A DNA stretch of 38,868 nt from JAVBUP01 sp031555175 (GTDB lineage: Bacteria; Bacillota_I; Bacilli_A; Erysipelotrichales; Coprobacillaceae): contig JAVBUP010000021.1 of the NCBI GenBank assembly GCA_031555175.1, positions 1-38,868 on the forward strand. Direction: 5' to 3'. The translations under genes and the position numbers were made by a program. The notes under the pieces were generated by a model. It was not told the DNA's origin. It saw only the letters and a list, made by a program, of their open reading frames with translations, and did no database searches. Positions 1 through 7,608 of the stretch are shown here, in pieces; the stretch's first letter is position 1; each line of letters opens with the position of its first letter.

Positions 1-113
1 ATTTCTTAGATTTCTATATATCTTATTTTAATTACGAACGTCCTGCATATGCATTAGAATATAAAAACCCCGCCCAGTATACTTCTGAGCAAGGGTTCTC
101 ACTATGTTTTTAA
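1..113 (+). CDS. IS3-family transposase orfB, C-terminal fragment (cut by window edge)
   Basis: The frame beginning at base 3 reads through 36 codons to a TAA at 111-113. The peptide contains YFNYERPAYALEYKNPAQY, the typical C-terminal tail of IS3/IS150-type integrase-fold transposases (the Y-x-x-x-RP...L...P-x-x-Y pattern after the catalytic Glu). The catalytic DDE residues lie outside the window. The gene is followed at once by what looks like the right terminal repeat of the element. It is probably the downstream end of an intact or decayed IS copy; I cannot tell which from this fragment. Confidence 0.8.
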   Translation, partial: FLDFYISYFNYERPAYALEYKNPAQYTSEQGFSLCF

Positions 114-141
114 TTGTGTCTACTTTTCGTTGACAACTGCA
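114..141 (+). repeat. Probable right terminal inverted repeat of the IS3 element
   Basis: The bases after the transposase stop read TGTCTACTTTTCGTTGACAA and finish at CTGCA. Read from the outside in, this begins TGCAGTTG and later contains AAGTAGAC. That resembles the IS3 left end at the other edge of the window (TGAACTGCC, later AGTTAGAC). IS3 elements normally begin TG and end CA, so I place the edge at about 141. The target duplication cannot be checked because the left end is outside the window. Confidence 0.5.
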
Positions 142-184
142 GGAATAATCCACTTTTTTTAATGAGTTTCTTAATAATAGATGT

Positions 185-190
185 TATAAT
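185..190 (+). promoter_or_regulatory. Likely -10 box for pdp
   Basis: A perfect TATAAT lies 26 bases upstream of the pdp start and 44 bases inside from the IS3 end. No good -35 hexamer is seen at 16-18 bases (atgagt at 17), so the promoter is weak, activator-dependent or wrongly called. Confidence 0.35.
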
Positions 191-216
191 TATAGATGCG
201 ATTGGAGGTATTTATC

Positions 217-1518
217 ATGAGAATGGTAAACATAATAGAAAAAAAGAGAGATTGTAAAGAACTAACAAAAGAAGAAATCAATTTTGTAATAGAAAACTAT
301 ACGAATAAAGCAATACCGGATTATCAAATGAGTGCATTATTAATGGCAATTGTGCTAAATGGAATGACTCAAGCAGAAACAGCTAATTTAACACAGGCAA
401 TGGTTAATAGTGGTGAAATCGTTGATCTATCATCGATTGTAGGTTTGAAGGTGGATAAGCATTCAACTGGTGGAGTTGGAGACAAGACATCTTTAGTGCT
501 AGGACCACTTATTGCTTCAGTTGGAGTGCCATTTGCTAAAATGTCAGGACGTGGGTTAGGACATACTGGTGGCACATTAGATAAACTAGAATCTATTCCA
601 GGTTTTAATATATCATTAACTGAAGAAGAATTTATAAAACAAGTCAATGATGAGAAAATAGCAATTATTGGGCAAACGGCATCATTAGCTCCTGCAGATA
701 AAAGTATCTATGCTTTACGAGATGTAACTGGAACAGTTCCTTCAATAGGGTTAATGGCATCTAGTATTATGTCAAAAAAGATTGCTGCTGGAACTGACAC
801 AATCTTATTAGATGTTAAGTATGGGGATGGAGCATTTATGCCGACTGTTGAGGCAGCAGTAGAATTAGCAACTGCTATGATTTCAATTGGAACTAATCTT
901 GGCAAAGACACTAAAGCAATTGTTTCAAGTATGGATCAGCCATTGGGCAATGCCATTGGAAACTCATTAGAAGTGAAAGAAGCGATTGCTACATTATCTG
1001 GACATGGGCCATCTGATTTAGTTGATTTATGTACTAGAGCTGGTGGAATCATGCTGAAACAGGCAAAACGTGTTGCGACAGTGGAAGAGGGTATTGTTCT
1101 TTTAAAGGAAAATATTACTAATGGGAAAGCTCTTGATAGACTTGTAGCAATGGTTAAAGCACAAGGTGGTAATGAAAAATATATTACAAATCCTGAGCTC
1201 TTCACTATGGCTAAAGAAATTATTGCAGTAAATTCTATCACTTCCGGGTATGTTGCAACAATGCATACACTAGATTTAGGAGTTTTAGCGATGGAACTTG
1301 GAGCTGGAAGACGTACTAAAGAAGATGATATTGATATGGCAGTTGGATTTGTTATGCAGAAAAAGACTGGCGATAGGGTAGAAATAGGTGATATATTAGT
1401 AGAAATACACACTAATACTGGCTTATCGGATGTCATGAGACAAAGAATAATTGACACTTTCGTAATATCTCAAGATAAACCACTACCACGCGATATTATA
1501 GCAAAGGTGGTGGAGTAA
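217..1518 (+). CDS. pdp: Pyrimidine-nucleoside phosphorylase
   Basis: This enzyme cleaves uridine, thymidine and deoxyuridine with phosphate to give the base and (deoxy)ribose-1-phosphate, in cytosolic nucleoside salvage. The start at 217 (MRMVNIIEKKRD) follows GGAGGT at a 7-base spacing; an in-frame ATG at 196 lies upstream of that SD and is rejected. The 433-residue protein has the usual family length. It begins with the small alpha-helical domain and carries the thymidine/pyrimidine phosphorylase signature SGRGLGHTGGTLDKLESI plus the glycine-rich KHSTGGVGDKTS phosphate site. Its stop overlaps the start of the next gene by one base (TAATG), so the two are probably translationally coupled. 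An IS3 end lies only 75 bases upstream, so its ancestral partners (often deo genes) may have been separated from it. Confidence 0.95.
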   Translation: MRMVNIIEKKRDCKELTKEEINFVIENYTNKAIPDYQMSALLMAIVLNGMTQAETANLTQAMVNSGEIVDLSSIVGLKVDKHSTGGVGDKTSLVLGPLIASVGVPFAKMSGRGLGHTGGTLDKLESIPGFNISLTEEEFIKQVNDEKIAIIGQTASLAPADKSIYALRDVTGTVPSIGLMASSIMSKKIAAGTDTILLDVKYGDGAFMPTVEAAVELATAMISIGTNLGKDTKAIVSSMDQPLGNAIGNSLEVKEAIATLSGHGPSDLVDLCTRAGGIMLKQAKRVATVEEGIVLLKENITNGKALDRLVAMVKAQGGNEKYITNPELFTMAKEIIAVNSITSGYVATMHTLDLGVLAMELGAGRRTKEDDIDMAVGFVMQKKTGDRVEIGDILVEIHTNTGLSDVMRQRIIDTFVISQDKPLPRDIIAKVVE

Positions 1519-2018
1519 TGGTTTTACATATAGCACTAACACTAGCGATTTTGATAGATATCGCAAGAAAAGTATTTAAAGTTAAAAGACTACCAAAAGG
1601 GATGAAGAGATACTCAAAGAACTTAGTAAATAATGCTGATAAGATATATTGGGTGTTTACGTTAGTTGCAGTAGTGATTTATGTAGCATCTATCATTCGT
1701 GATTTTAGTTCCGATACGATATCGACAGCGCAAATTATGGCAAGTATTATGATTTATTATGGAACTTATATACTGTTTGTTGATGGAGTCTACTATAATG
1801 GTCAATATGTTTATGTAAACAATTATTTAATTGAATATGCTACATGTGATCATATATATCGCTATGTTTATAAAAATAGTTATGAGTTTGAAGTGGAGTT
1901 TTATAGTAAAAAATACAAAATGAATTCTAAAACTCATTTTAGAATTCCTAATGATCCAAGTGCCTTTCCACTTTTGATGGCAATACCTTTTGAAGAAATT
2001 GATATGAACGACAATTAA
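1518..2018 (+). CDS. Small membrane protein of unknown function
   Basis: I do not recognise this 166-residue protein. It has three hydrophobic segments, near residues 3-17, 44-62 and 72-90, with a basic stretch (KVKRLPKGMKRYSK) between the first two. A polar C-terminal half of about 75 residues is rich in Tyr and Asn. The start codon overlaps the pdp stop by one base and an intrinsic terminator overlaps the end, so it is the second and last gene of the pdp transcript. Nothing in the sequence identifies a ligand or catalytic site. A transport or sensing role linked to nucleosides would be guesswork from position alone. Confidence 0.75.
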   Translation: MVLHIALTLAILIDIARKVFKVKRLPKGMKRYSKNLVNNADKIYWVFTLVAVVIYVASIIRDFSSDTISTAQIMASIMIYYGTYILFVDGVYYNGQYVYVNNYLIEYATCDHIYRYVYKNSYEFEVEFYSKKYKMNSKTHFRIPNDPSAFPLLMAIPFEEIDMNDN

Positions 2019-2031
2019 TTGTCGTTTTTTC
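2007..2031 (+). terminator. Intrinsic terminator of the pdp operon
   Basis: An 8-bp stem AACGACAA/TTGTCGTT with a TTAA loop (2007-2026) is followed by a run of T. It overlaps the stop codon of the small membrane protein. Confidence 0.85.
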
Positions 2032-2066
2032 TTAAAGTTAGGCATATAGTTAACTGAGGTGAGAGA

Positions 2067-3215
2067 ATGAAGAAGTTTTTTATAATAATATTAACATTAA
2101 TAATGTTGTACCCAAGTATGAATGTGAGGGCAGTTGATGACAATAAACTAGCACCAAAAGCTAAATCATCTATATTAATTGAAGCAACATCTGGAGTAGT
2201 ATTACAAGAAAAAAATGCTGATGAAAAACTCTATCCAGCAAGTATGACAAAAGTTATGACTTTGATTTTGATATTTGAACATCTTAATGCTAAGCTAATT
2301 ACAGAGGATGATATTGTAACAGTCAGTGAAGTAGCTAAATCTATGGGCGGCAGTCAAATATATCTAGAAACAGGCGAGCAAATGAAGGTTTCAGATCTCT
2401 TAAAATCAATTTGCATTGTATCAGCTAATGATGCAGCAGTAGCAATGGCTGAATATATAGGAGTTACAGTAGAAAGATTTGTTGATATGATGAATGATAA
2501 AGCAAAAGAACTAGGGTTGCAAAACACTAACTTCGTAAACGCCACTGGATTACACGATAAAGATCATTATACTTCTGCAAGAGACATGGCTTTGATGTCA
2601 AAATATTTGTTAAGTATTGGTGGGGAGAAACTATTGCAATATACATCAACATTTGAAAGTTATATTCGTGAAGATACAGATAAGAAGTTTTGGTTAGTTA
2701 ATACCAATAAACTATTGAAATCTTATTTAGGAGTAGATGGACTTAAGACTGGATATACTAGTCAAGCTGGGTATTGTATTACTGCGACTGCTTCAAGAAA
2801 TGGATTACGCTTTATTGCCGTAACGATGGGAGAGGAAAGTGCGGCTATTCGTAATAAAGAAACAAGTGATTTATTAAATTATGGTTTTGGCTTATACGAG
2901 AGTAAATTATTATTCTCAAAAGGATCACTAGTTGGAACAATGACACTAAAGAATACTAAAAAGAAGGAAGTAAATCTAGTAGCAAAAGAAGATATTTTTT
3001 ATATAGTACAAAAGAACTCTACAGTTGAGCCACAAACAAAGATAGAAAACATTATTGAAAAAGCACCAATATTAGTAGAAGATACTGCTGCTAGATTGAT
3101 AATAACTACCCAAGAAGGATTAACATTTGAAGGAGATTTGGCTGTTGAAGAAGAAGTAAGTCCATATAGCTATTTTGATATGTTGACAAACACTTTCTCA
3201 AAATTATTTAATTAA
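2067..3215 (+). CDS. dacF: D-alanyl-D-alanine carboxypeptidase (DacF/DacA-type low-molecular-weight PBP)
   Basis: This secreted serine DD-carboxypeptidase trims the terminal D-Ala from peptidoglycan stem peptides. A signal peptide (KKFFIIILTLIMLYPSMNVRA) covers about residues 1-22. The three penicillin-binding motifs are present: SMTK at 59-62 with the nucleophile Ser59, SAN at 119-121, and KTG at 227-229. A C-terminal beta-rich domain (PBP5_C-like) follows, ending in an amphipathic tail that could hold it to the membrane. At 382 residues it matches DacF/DacA size. The start follows GAGGTGAGAGA. A PdaA-like deacetylase is 48 bases downstream with no terminator between, which favours the sporulation (cortex) paralogue DacF over housekeeping DacA. 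That choice is an inference. Confidence 0.9.
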   Translation: MKKFFIIILTLIMLYPSMNVRAVDDNKLAPKAKSSILIEATSGVVLQEKNADEKLYPASMTKVMTLILIFEHLNAKLITEDDIVTVSEVAKSMGGSQIYLETGEQMKVSDLLKSICIVSANDAAVAMAEYIGVTVERFVDMMNDKAKELGLQNTNFVNATGLHDKDHYTSARDMALMSKYLLSIGGEKLLQYTSTFESYIREDTDKKFWLVNTNKLLKSYLGVDGLKTGYTSQAGYCITATASRNGLRFIAVTMGEESAAIRNKETSDLLNYGFGLYESKLLFSKGSLVGTMTLKNTKKKEVNLVAKEDIFYIVQKNSTVEPQTKIENIIEKAPILVEDTAARLIITTQEGLTFEGDLAVEEEVSPYSYFDMLTNTFSKLFN

Positions 3216-3263
3216 TTAATGAAACTTACGACAAATAATGATAAAATATATCTGGGTGATATC

Positions 3264-4715
3264 ATGAAAAAATTATTTGTCTTTTTTATGTTTTTGGTAA
3301 TATTCAGTGCTTGTAGCAAAGTAAAACTTTCTTTGACAACTAATGAAATTGATCATGATTTAGGAACTGTTTTTAATGAGTTAGATTATATTAAAAGGGT
3401 TGAGCAAGATAAGTACGATGATGTAACTATATCTAGTAATGTTGATATAAATGTAGTTGGGCAATATGAAGTTGTTTATAAATACGGAGAAATAGAAGAG
3501 AAACTAATTGTACATGTTAAGGATATTACGGCACCAATAGTAGTTGTTCATGACTTAACAATTCCTGTTGGAAAAATAATCACTGCAGAAATGTTTATTG
3601 ATGAAATTACTGATGCAACCAATGTTACGTATTGCATAAAAAATAAAGTGGATACTACAATAGTTGGTATTCATGATATCGAGTTAGTGTTCACTGATGC
3701 TGGCGATAATGTTACAACAAAAAGAGTAAATCTAATTATAGAAGCTGACACTACTGGCCCAGTAATTACTGGAGCTTCAATTAAGACTGTTAATGTTGGA
3801 GCTAGTGTAGATTTGTTATCTGGATATTTAGCGGTCGATGATGCAGATGGTGATGTAACTAGTAGTTTAGTAACATCAATTAGTAAACTTGATACTTCAA
3901 AAGTTGGTGAGATTAAAGTAGTTTATACGGCTAAAGATAGAGCTGGAAATAGCACGAGCATGACAGTCGTATATAAGATAATTACTAATGATGATAGATC
4001 TACTATGGCAGTAAACACTGATGGACTGAGCAATAAGGCCGATAGCTGGCCACATAGCAAACCATTATCGCTAGCTAATCAATTTGCTGCCAAAGGAGCT
4101 TATTATGTAGGGGATACTACTTCTAAGACTTATTACTTAACATTTGATGTAGGGTATGAAAATGGGTATACATTGCAAATTCTTGACATATTAAAAGCTA
4201 ATGGTGTTCAAGCTACTTTCTTCTTGACTAAAGATTATTTAGTCAGATATCCCGATATTGTGACACGAATGATAAATGAGGGACATTTCATTGGAAATCA
4301 TACGATGTATCATCCTTCATTACCAAGCATATCTAATGCAAAGATTGTTGAAGAGTTATTGGGGTTTGAAAAGTATTTTAATGATAAATTTGGTGGTATT
4401 TATAATAATAAGCTTAAATACTTTAGACCTCCTAATGGGGATTGGAGTGATCGTACTTTATCGGTTACTAAGCAATTAGGATATAAGACAATTATGTGGA
4501 ATTTTACGTTCCGAGATTGGGATATGAGTAAGATACCAACAGTTCAAGATGTAAGAGATGCTTTCCATCGAGAGCTAACACAAGATGGTACTATTCTTTT
4601 GTTACATGGTGTATGTCCTACTTATCCAGATATTTTGGATGAAATACTAAAAGAATATATAGATAAAGGGTACGCTTTTAAATCACTTGATGAAATGGAG
4701 CTAATACTAGAATAA
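3264..4715 (+). CDS. PdaA-like polysaccharide deacetylase lipoprotein with Ig-like domains
   Basis: This is an extracytoplasmic NodB-fold carbohydrate deacetylase. I chose the ATG at 3264 because GGGTGAT lies 3 bases before it and it gives a lipoprotein signal ending IFSAC (Cys17). Residues ~20-245 hold tandem Ig-like/DUF5011-type repeats (phrases such as DITAPIVVVHDLTIPVGK and AKDRAGN). Residues ~270-483 are the deacetylase: TFDVGYENGYT (Asp295), HTMYH (His346 and His350), RPPNG and LLLHG. The GYENGYT phrase is typical of PdaA, which de-acetylates MurNAc to form muramic-delta-lactam in spore cortex. The usual metal-binding second Asp (TFDDG) is Val here, where B. subtilis PdaA has Asn. It probably shares a transcript with dacF. 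Confidence 0.88.
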   Translation: MKKLFVFFMFLVIFSACSKVKLSLTTNEIDHDLGTVFNELDYIKRVEQDKYDDVTISSNVDINVVGQYEVVYKYGEIEEKLIVHVKDITAPIVVVHDLTIPVGKIITAEMFIDEITDATNVTYCIKNKVDTTIVGIHDIELVFTDAGDNVTTKRVNLIIEADTTGPVITGASIKTVNVGASVDLLSGYLAVDDADGDVTSSLVTSISKLDTSKVGEIKVVYTAKDRAGNSTSMTVVYKIITNDDRSTMAVNTDGLSNKADSWPHSKPLSLANQFAAKGAYYVGDTTSKTYYLTFDVGYENGYTLQILDILKANGVQATFFLTKDYLVRYPDIVTRMINEGHFIGNHTMYHPSLPSISNAKIVEELLGFEKYFNDKFGGIYNNKLKYFRPPNGDWSDRTLSVTKQLGYKTIMWNFTFRDWDMSKIPTVQDVRDAFHRELTQDGTILLLHGVCPTYPDILDEILKEYIDKGYAFKSLDEMELILE

Positions 4716-4725
4716 GATGTTTAGA

Positions 4726-4755
4726 GGCTAATAATCAATATTGTTAGCCTTTTTT
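4726..4755 (+). terminator. Intrinsic terminator after the dacF-pdaA-like pair
   Basis: A 9-bp stem GGCTAATAA/TTGTTAGCC (one G-T pair) with a 6-base loop is followed by TTTTTT. Confidence 0.85.
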
Positions 4756-5030
4756 CGTTTTTTGGTCATTTTTATTGAAAAATATGGCTAATTTCTAAGT
4801 TAAACTGCTAATAGTCTCAAAATGTGAGTAGAATTTGATTTTGAAAAAACTGCTATGTTATACTTCTTATAAGTACTATAACTATAATACCTAGATGATA
4901 TTGGTTTATTAGTGTAGATAATAGCCATAACTTGGCTATTTTTGGTTATTAGGGCAACTATGGGTTATATATGTATGGATAAGTTTTGTGATTTAGGTGA
5001 ATGTTTATCTAAACATTAGGAGGAGAATTT
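4756..5030 (+). other. Intergenic leader of the orphan membrane-protein gene
   Basis: No gene is seen in these 275 bases. Two possible sigma-A promoters point right: TTGATT-18-TATACT (4835-4864) and TTGGTT-17-TTATAT (4942-4970). Between them is a hairpin AATAGCC/GGCTATT (4920-4940) followed by TTTTGG. It could terminate or attenuate a transcript from the first promoter. A strong SD (AGGAGGAG) ends the region. Confidence 0.4.
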
Positions 5031-5636
5031 ATGGAATATTTATTGCTAGTATTTTTAATATTCAATTTTTCAATTCACATATTTAAGTATAAAAAGTGGA
5101 AACTAGTTTTAGCACAATCAATTTTACTAGCTACTATTTTATTAGTATTCCCTTTAGTCCACAATAGTTCTGGAGATAAGAATAGTGAGGTTGTAGAGGC
5201 AGGGTGTCGAGCTCGAGAGGTTAGGATAGGTGTTAGTGCAGAACGTGGTGATATTACTACAAAGAATGGAGAAAATATATTTGTATTTGTAGATTATTTA
5301 TATTTTGTAAAAAGTAATAATTGTGTTTATGTGGAATATACTGTGAAAATGGATCCAAGTGAAAGGAATTTAAATCAATTAACAAACTCTGTATATATGC
5401 ATTCATTTTATAATCATACAATAAATGTTTACAATGCGAATATTACTATAAATGATGATAGTCTAATTATAGATGTAGATTTTGATTTAGAATATTTAGA
5501 TGAAGAATATTACAGAAAATATACTGATATACTGCGTGAATCTCATTCTTATCAATACACATGTACAAGATATCTTGATGGTAAATATTATTGTAAAAAA
5601 GAAATTACTATGATGCAACCAAGAGAGTATAGTTAA
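5031..5636 (+). CDS. Orphan membrane-anchored protein of unknown function
   Basis: I do not recognise this 201-residue protein. It has two N-terminal hydrophobic segments, near residues 3-18 and 26-43, then a polar domain of about 155 residues. That domain contains four Cys (in the contexts AGCRAR, NNCVYV, YTCTRY and YYCKKE), which may form disulfides if it is outside the cell. AGGAGGAG stands 6 bases before the ATG. The gene is monocistronic: a terminator stands before its leader and an IS30 element lies 28 bases after its stop. Its low-complexity AT-rich coding and lack of recognisable relatives suggest a lineage-specific gene, possibly exported. That is only an impression. Confidence 0.7.
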   Translation: MEYLLLVFLIFNFSIHIFKYKKWKLVLAQSILLATILLVFPLVHNSSGDKNSEVVEAGCRAREVRIGVSAERGDITTKNGENIFVFVDYLYFVKSNNCVYVEYTVKMDPSERNLNQLTNSVYMHSFYNHTINVYNANITINDDSLIIDVDFDLEYLDEEYYRKYTDILRESHSYQYTCTRYLDGKYYCKKEITMMQPREYS

Positions 5637-5668
5637 TAATTGTTTATAATATTGTTATTTATCTTTAT

Positions 5669-6607
5669 TCAAATCTCAACCGCACCATTATTTAATTTAT
5701 TAAATTCTATATCATAAGCAGATTCAAAGTCAAATAGTTTTCTAGGCATTGAATTAATTTGATTAGATATATCATCTAAATATTGTTGTTCTACTTGATA
5801 CATAGATTTACCTTTTGGGATATATCTTCTTACTAGGCCATTTGCTCTTTCGTTGCTTCCTCTTTGAAACGAACAATAAGGGTCGCATTTATATAATTTT
5901 ACTCCCAATCGTTTTGCTGCCACTCCCATAGCTTTAAACTCTAATCCGTTATCGGTTGTGATTGATTTCACTGGTATATCATTATCTCTTATGTATTTAT
6001 GGATCAGATTCATTATATAGTATTCATTCTTTGCTTCCGCTTTGATTAATCTGACTACTCTTGAACTTCGATCTACGATGGATATAATCGAGGAATATTC
6101 ATTCTTTCTTCCTATGATTGAGTCTATCTCCAAATGGCCTAGCTCTTCCCGGTTTTCTATGTGTTTAGGCCTTAAACTTATTGGAAGTACCGTTTTATTG
6201 GCCATATTCCAATCTAAGTGTGTCATCATACCACTTTGCTTCCTTTTGCCTTTATGCCTCTTATAGCACGTGTTTTCTACCTTGATATCTATCTTTCCTT
6301 CATTGATCCAGTTGTATACTTGCTGATAGGACACACTGGGTTTATGAGGGTTATATTGTTTATACTTATGCACACATACTTCGATGGACTTACATCGCCA
6401 ATCATAGTGCTTGTATAAGTATTCTAAGAAATCTTTATACTTGGCATGTATATCTATTTCTCTTTTTGTATAGACACCATTCTTGTATCTGGATATCGTA
6501 GAATGAGAAATTCCCAGTATTTTTCCTGCCTTTCTCATTGAATACCCTGAGTCTAATAAAATATCTATCTGGGCTTTCTTTTTATCATCTATTTGTTTAT
6601 AATTCAT
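5669..6607 (-). CDS. IS30-family transposase
   Basis: This 312-residue DDE transposase moves the surrounding element. The N-terminal 50 residues form a helix-turn-helix (RKAGKILGISHSTISRYKNG) typical of IS30 proteins for terminal-repeat binding. The catalytic core has Asp in GHLEIDSIIG (about residue 157), Asp in SITTDNGLEF and Glu in GSNERANGLVRRYIPKG, the IS30 DDE pattern. The length is normal and no frameshift is visible. The start has AAAGGAGC 4 bases upstream. A GAGCTC pair (6610-6615 and about 6628-6633) can fold and partly hide that SD. The TGA stop lies within the left inverted repeat. Confidence 0.95.
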   Translation of the reverse strand: MNYKQIDDKKKAQIDILLDSGYSMRKAGKILGISHSTISRYKNGVYTKREIDIHAKYKDFLEYLYKHYDWRCKSIEVCVHKYKQYNPHKPSVSYQQVYNWINEGKIDIKVENTCYKRHKGKRKQSGMMTHLDWNMANKTVLPISLRPKHIENREELGHLEIDSIIGRKNEYSSIISIVDRSSRVVRLIKAEAKNEYYIMNLIHKYIRDNDIPVKSITTDNGLEFKAMGVAAKRLGVKLYKCDPYCSFQRGSNERANGLVRRYIPKGKSMYQVEQQYLDDISNQINSMPRKLFDFESAYDIEFNKLNNGAVEI

Positions 6608-6646
6608 ATGAGCTCCTTTTCGTCGGGTGAGCTCTTTTATTATATC

Positions 6647-6668
6647 AAAAAAACCACACCTCTGTGGT
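6647..6668 (-). terminator. Inward terminator inside the IS30 right end
   Basis: Read on the minus strand, ACCACA-GAGG-TGTGGT is a perfect 6-bp stem with a 4-base loop followed by seven T. It lies between xpt and the transposase in the direction of transcription. It would stop read-through from xpt and so also serves as the xpt terminator. The hairpin between xpt and the element (GTTTC/GAAAC near 6689-6707) lacks a T run. Confidence 0.75.
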
Positions 6669-6705
6669 GCGGTTCAATTTTGAATTAAGGATAGTTTCCA
6701 AGAAA

Positions 6706-7278
6706 CTATTTTAAAATGACTTTACCATCTTCAAACTTATCAATAATTGCAAGTGATTCAACTTTTATGCCTTGAGCGTTAATTTTACTTCTACCATCTT
6801 GAAATCCTTTTTCAATTGCTATTCCAACTCCAATTACTGTAGCTCCAGATTCTTTTATTAAACTAGCTAACCCAAGCGCAGCTTCACCATTAGCCAGAAA
6901 ATCATCAATTATTAATACTCTATCTTCCTCATTTAAGTATTTTTTACTAATTCTTATAGTTGATGAAATACCTTTTGTAAAAGAAAATACTTCTGCAAAA
7001 TAACTAGTATCATCAGTAATCTTTGAAGCCTGCTTTTTAGCAAAAACAACTGGAATATTATTAAAATATTGGCTTGTAAGTGCCGCTATTGCAATTCCTG
7101 ATGCTTCGATTGTAACAATCTTATTTATATTTTCATTTTTAAATCTTCTCGCAAATTCTTTACCCATTTCATTCATTAATGATACATCAATTTGATGATT
7201 CAAGAAGTTATCAACCTTTAGTATGTTTGGTTCAATAACTATGCCATCTTTTAAAATTTTATCCTTTAACAATTTCAT
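6706..7278 (-). CDS. xpt: Xanthine phosphoribosyltransferase
   Basis: This cytosolic enzyme converts xanthine and PRPP to XMP in purine salvage. The 190-residue product has the family length. It carries the type I PRTase PRPP-binding loop VLIIDDFLANGEAA and the N-terminal block LKDKILKDGIVIEPNILKVD typical of Xpt. The start at 7278 follows GGGGG at 8 bases and lies 4 bases after the stop of the winged-helix gene, so the two are coupled. The track start is a TTG one codon upstream, which fits the SD less well. No guanine riboswitch is seen upstream, unlike B. subtilis xpt-pbuX. Control probably comes from the operon promoter or from the neighbouring DNA-binding protein. Confidence 0.95.
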   Translation of the reverse strand: MKLLKDKILKDGIVIEPNILKVDNFLNHQIDVSLMNEMGKEFARRFKNENINKIVTIEASGIAIAALTSQYFNNIPVVFAKKQASKITDDTSYFAEVFSFTKGISSTIRISKKYLNEEDRVLIIDDFLANGEAALGLASLIKESGATVIGVGIAIEKGFQDGRSKINAQGIKVESLAIIDKFEDGKVILK

Positions 7279-7282
7279 CAAT

Positions 7283-7579
7283 TTATCCCCCTATTAATTG
7301 ATATCCGATTTTAGAAATAGTATTTATCTCTATACTGCCAAGTTTTTTACGAATGCGATGTATATGAGTGTCCAACGTCTGCTCATAACCATCAAACTCA
7401 TTCCCCCATATATTACTAATTATTTCGTCTCTAGTACATACCTTATTTACATTTTCCACTAAATATCTCAACAATTCAAACTCTTTTTTTGTTAGATGAA
7501 TGTATTCATTAGCTAAATATACCTCATTTACATAAGAATCAATTGTTACATTATTTAGTTTATAAATTTTCCTAGTCAT
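7283..7579 (-). CDS. Stand-alone OmpR/PhoB-type winged-helix DNA-binding protein
   Basis: The 98-residue product is essentially one Trans_reg_C domain. LTKKEFELLRYLVEN, CTRDEIISNIWG and TLDTHIHRIRKKLG are the helices and recognition-helix region of PhoB-type response regulators, ending with the beta-hairpin ISKIGYQLIGG. There is no receiver domain: in-frame stops lie just upstream, and the preceding gene is a different protein ending 29 bases away. No SD precedes the ATG, and a terminator-like hairpin ends 15 bases upstream. It is probably co-transcribed with xpt. The target is unknown; local control of xpt is a reasonable guess from the 4-base spacing, not something I can see. Confidence 0.82.
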   Translation of the reverse strand: MTRKIYKLNNVTIDSYVNEVYLANEYIHLTKKEFELLRYLVENVNKVCTRDEIISNIWGNEFDGYEQTLDTHIHRIRKKLGSIEINTISKIGYQLIGG

Positions 7580-7589
7580 ATATCAAATG

Positions 7590-7608
7590 AAAAAGAGTAT
7601 TTCTACTC
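7590..7608 (-). terminator. Terminator or attenuator between the membrane-protein and winged-helix genes
   Basis: On the minus strand, GAGTA-GAAA-TACTC is followed by TTTTTC. It overlaps the stop codon of the upstream gene and lies 15 bases before the next start. Only a 5-bp stem is present, so leaky termination is likely, since no promoter is visible after it. Confidence 0.6.

Larger units (their letters stand above)
5665..6687 (-). mobile_element. Complete IS30-family insertion sequence
   Basis: The 1017-bp element is bounded by 20-bp imperfect inverted repeats at 5668-5687 (TTCAAATCTCAACCGCACCA) and 6665-6684 (outside-in TTCAAAATTGAACCGCACCA), matching at 17 of 20 positions. A TTA triplet flanks each side (5665-5667 and 6685-6687), consistent with the 2-3 bp target duplication usual for IS30. 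The transposase stop lies inside the left repeat. An inward-facing intrinsic terminator lies just inside the right end. The frame is intact, so the copy could be active. It sits between the convergent orphan gene and xpt, so it breaks no gene that I can see. Confidence 0.92.

Noticed and set aside
936..1457. Long minus-strand frame inside pdp, and similar frames opposite ackA, fhs and the Na/Pi gene
   Set aside because: These are antisense shadows of well-conserved genes, with low-complexity products and no SD.
6688..6708. Hairpin at the xpt stop as the xpt terminator
   Set aside because: The stem is good but is followed by CCTTAA with no T run, even if the IS30 element is removed in silico; the IS-borne hairpin is a better terminator.
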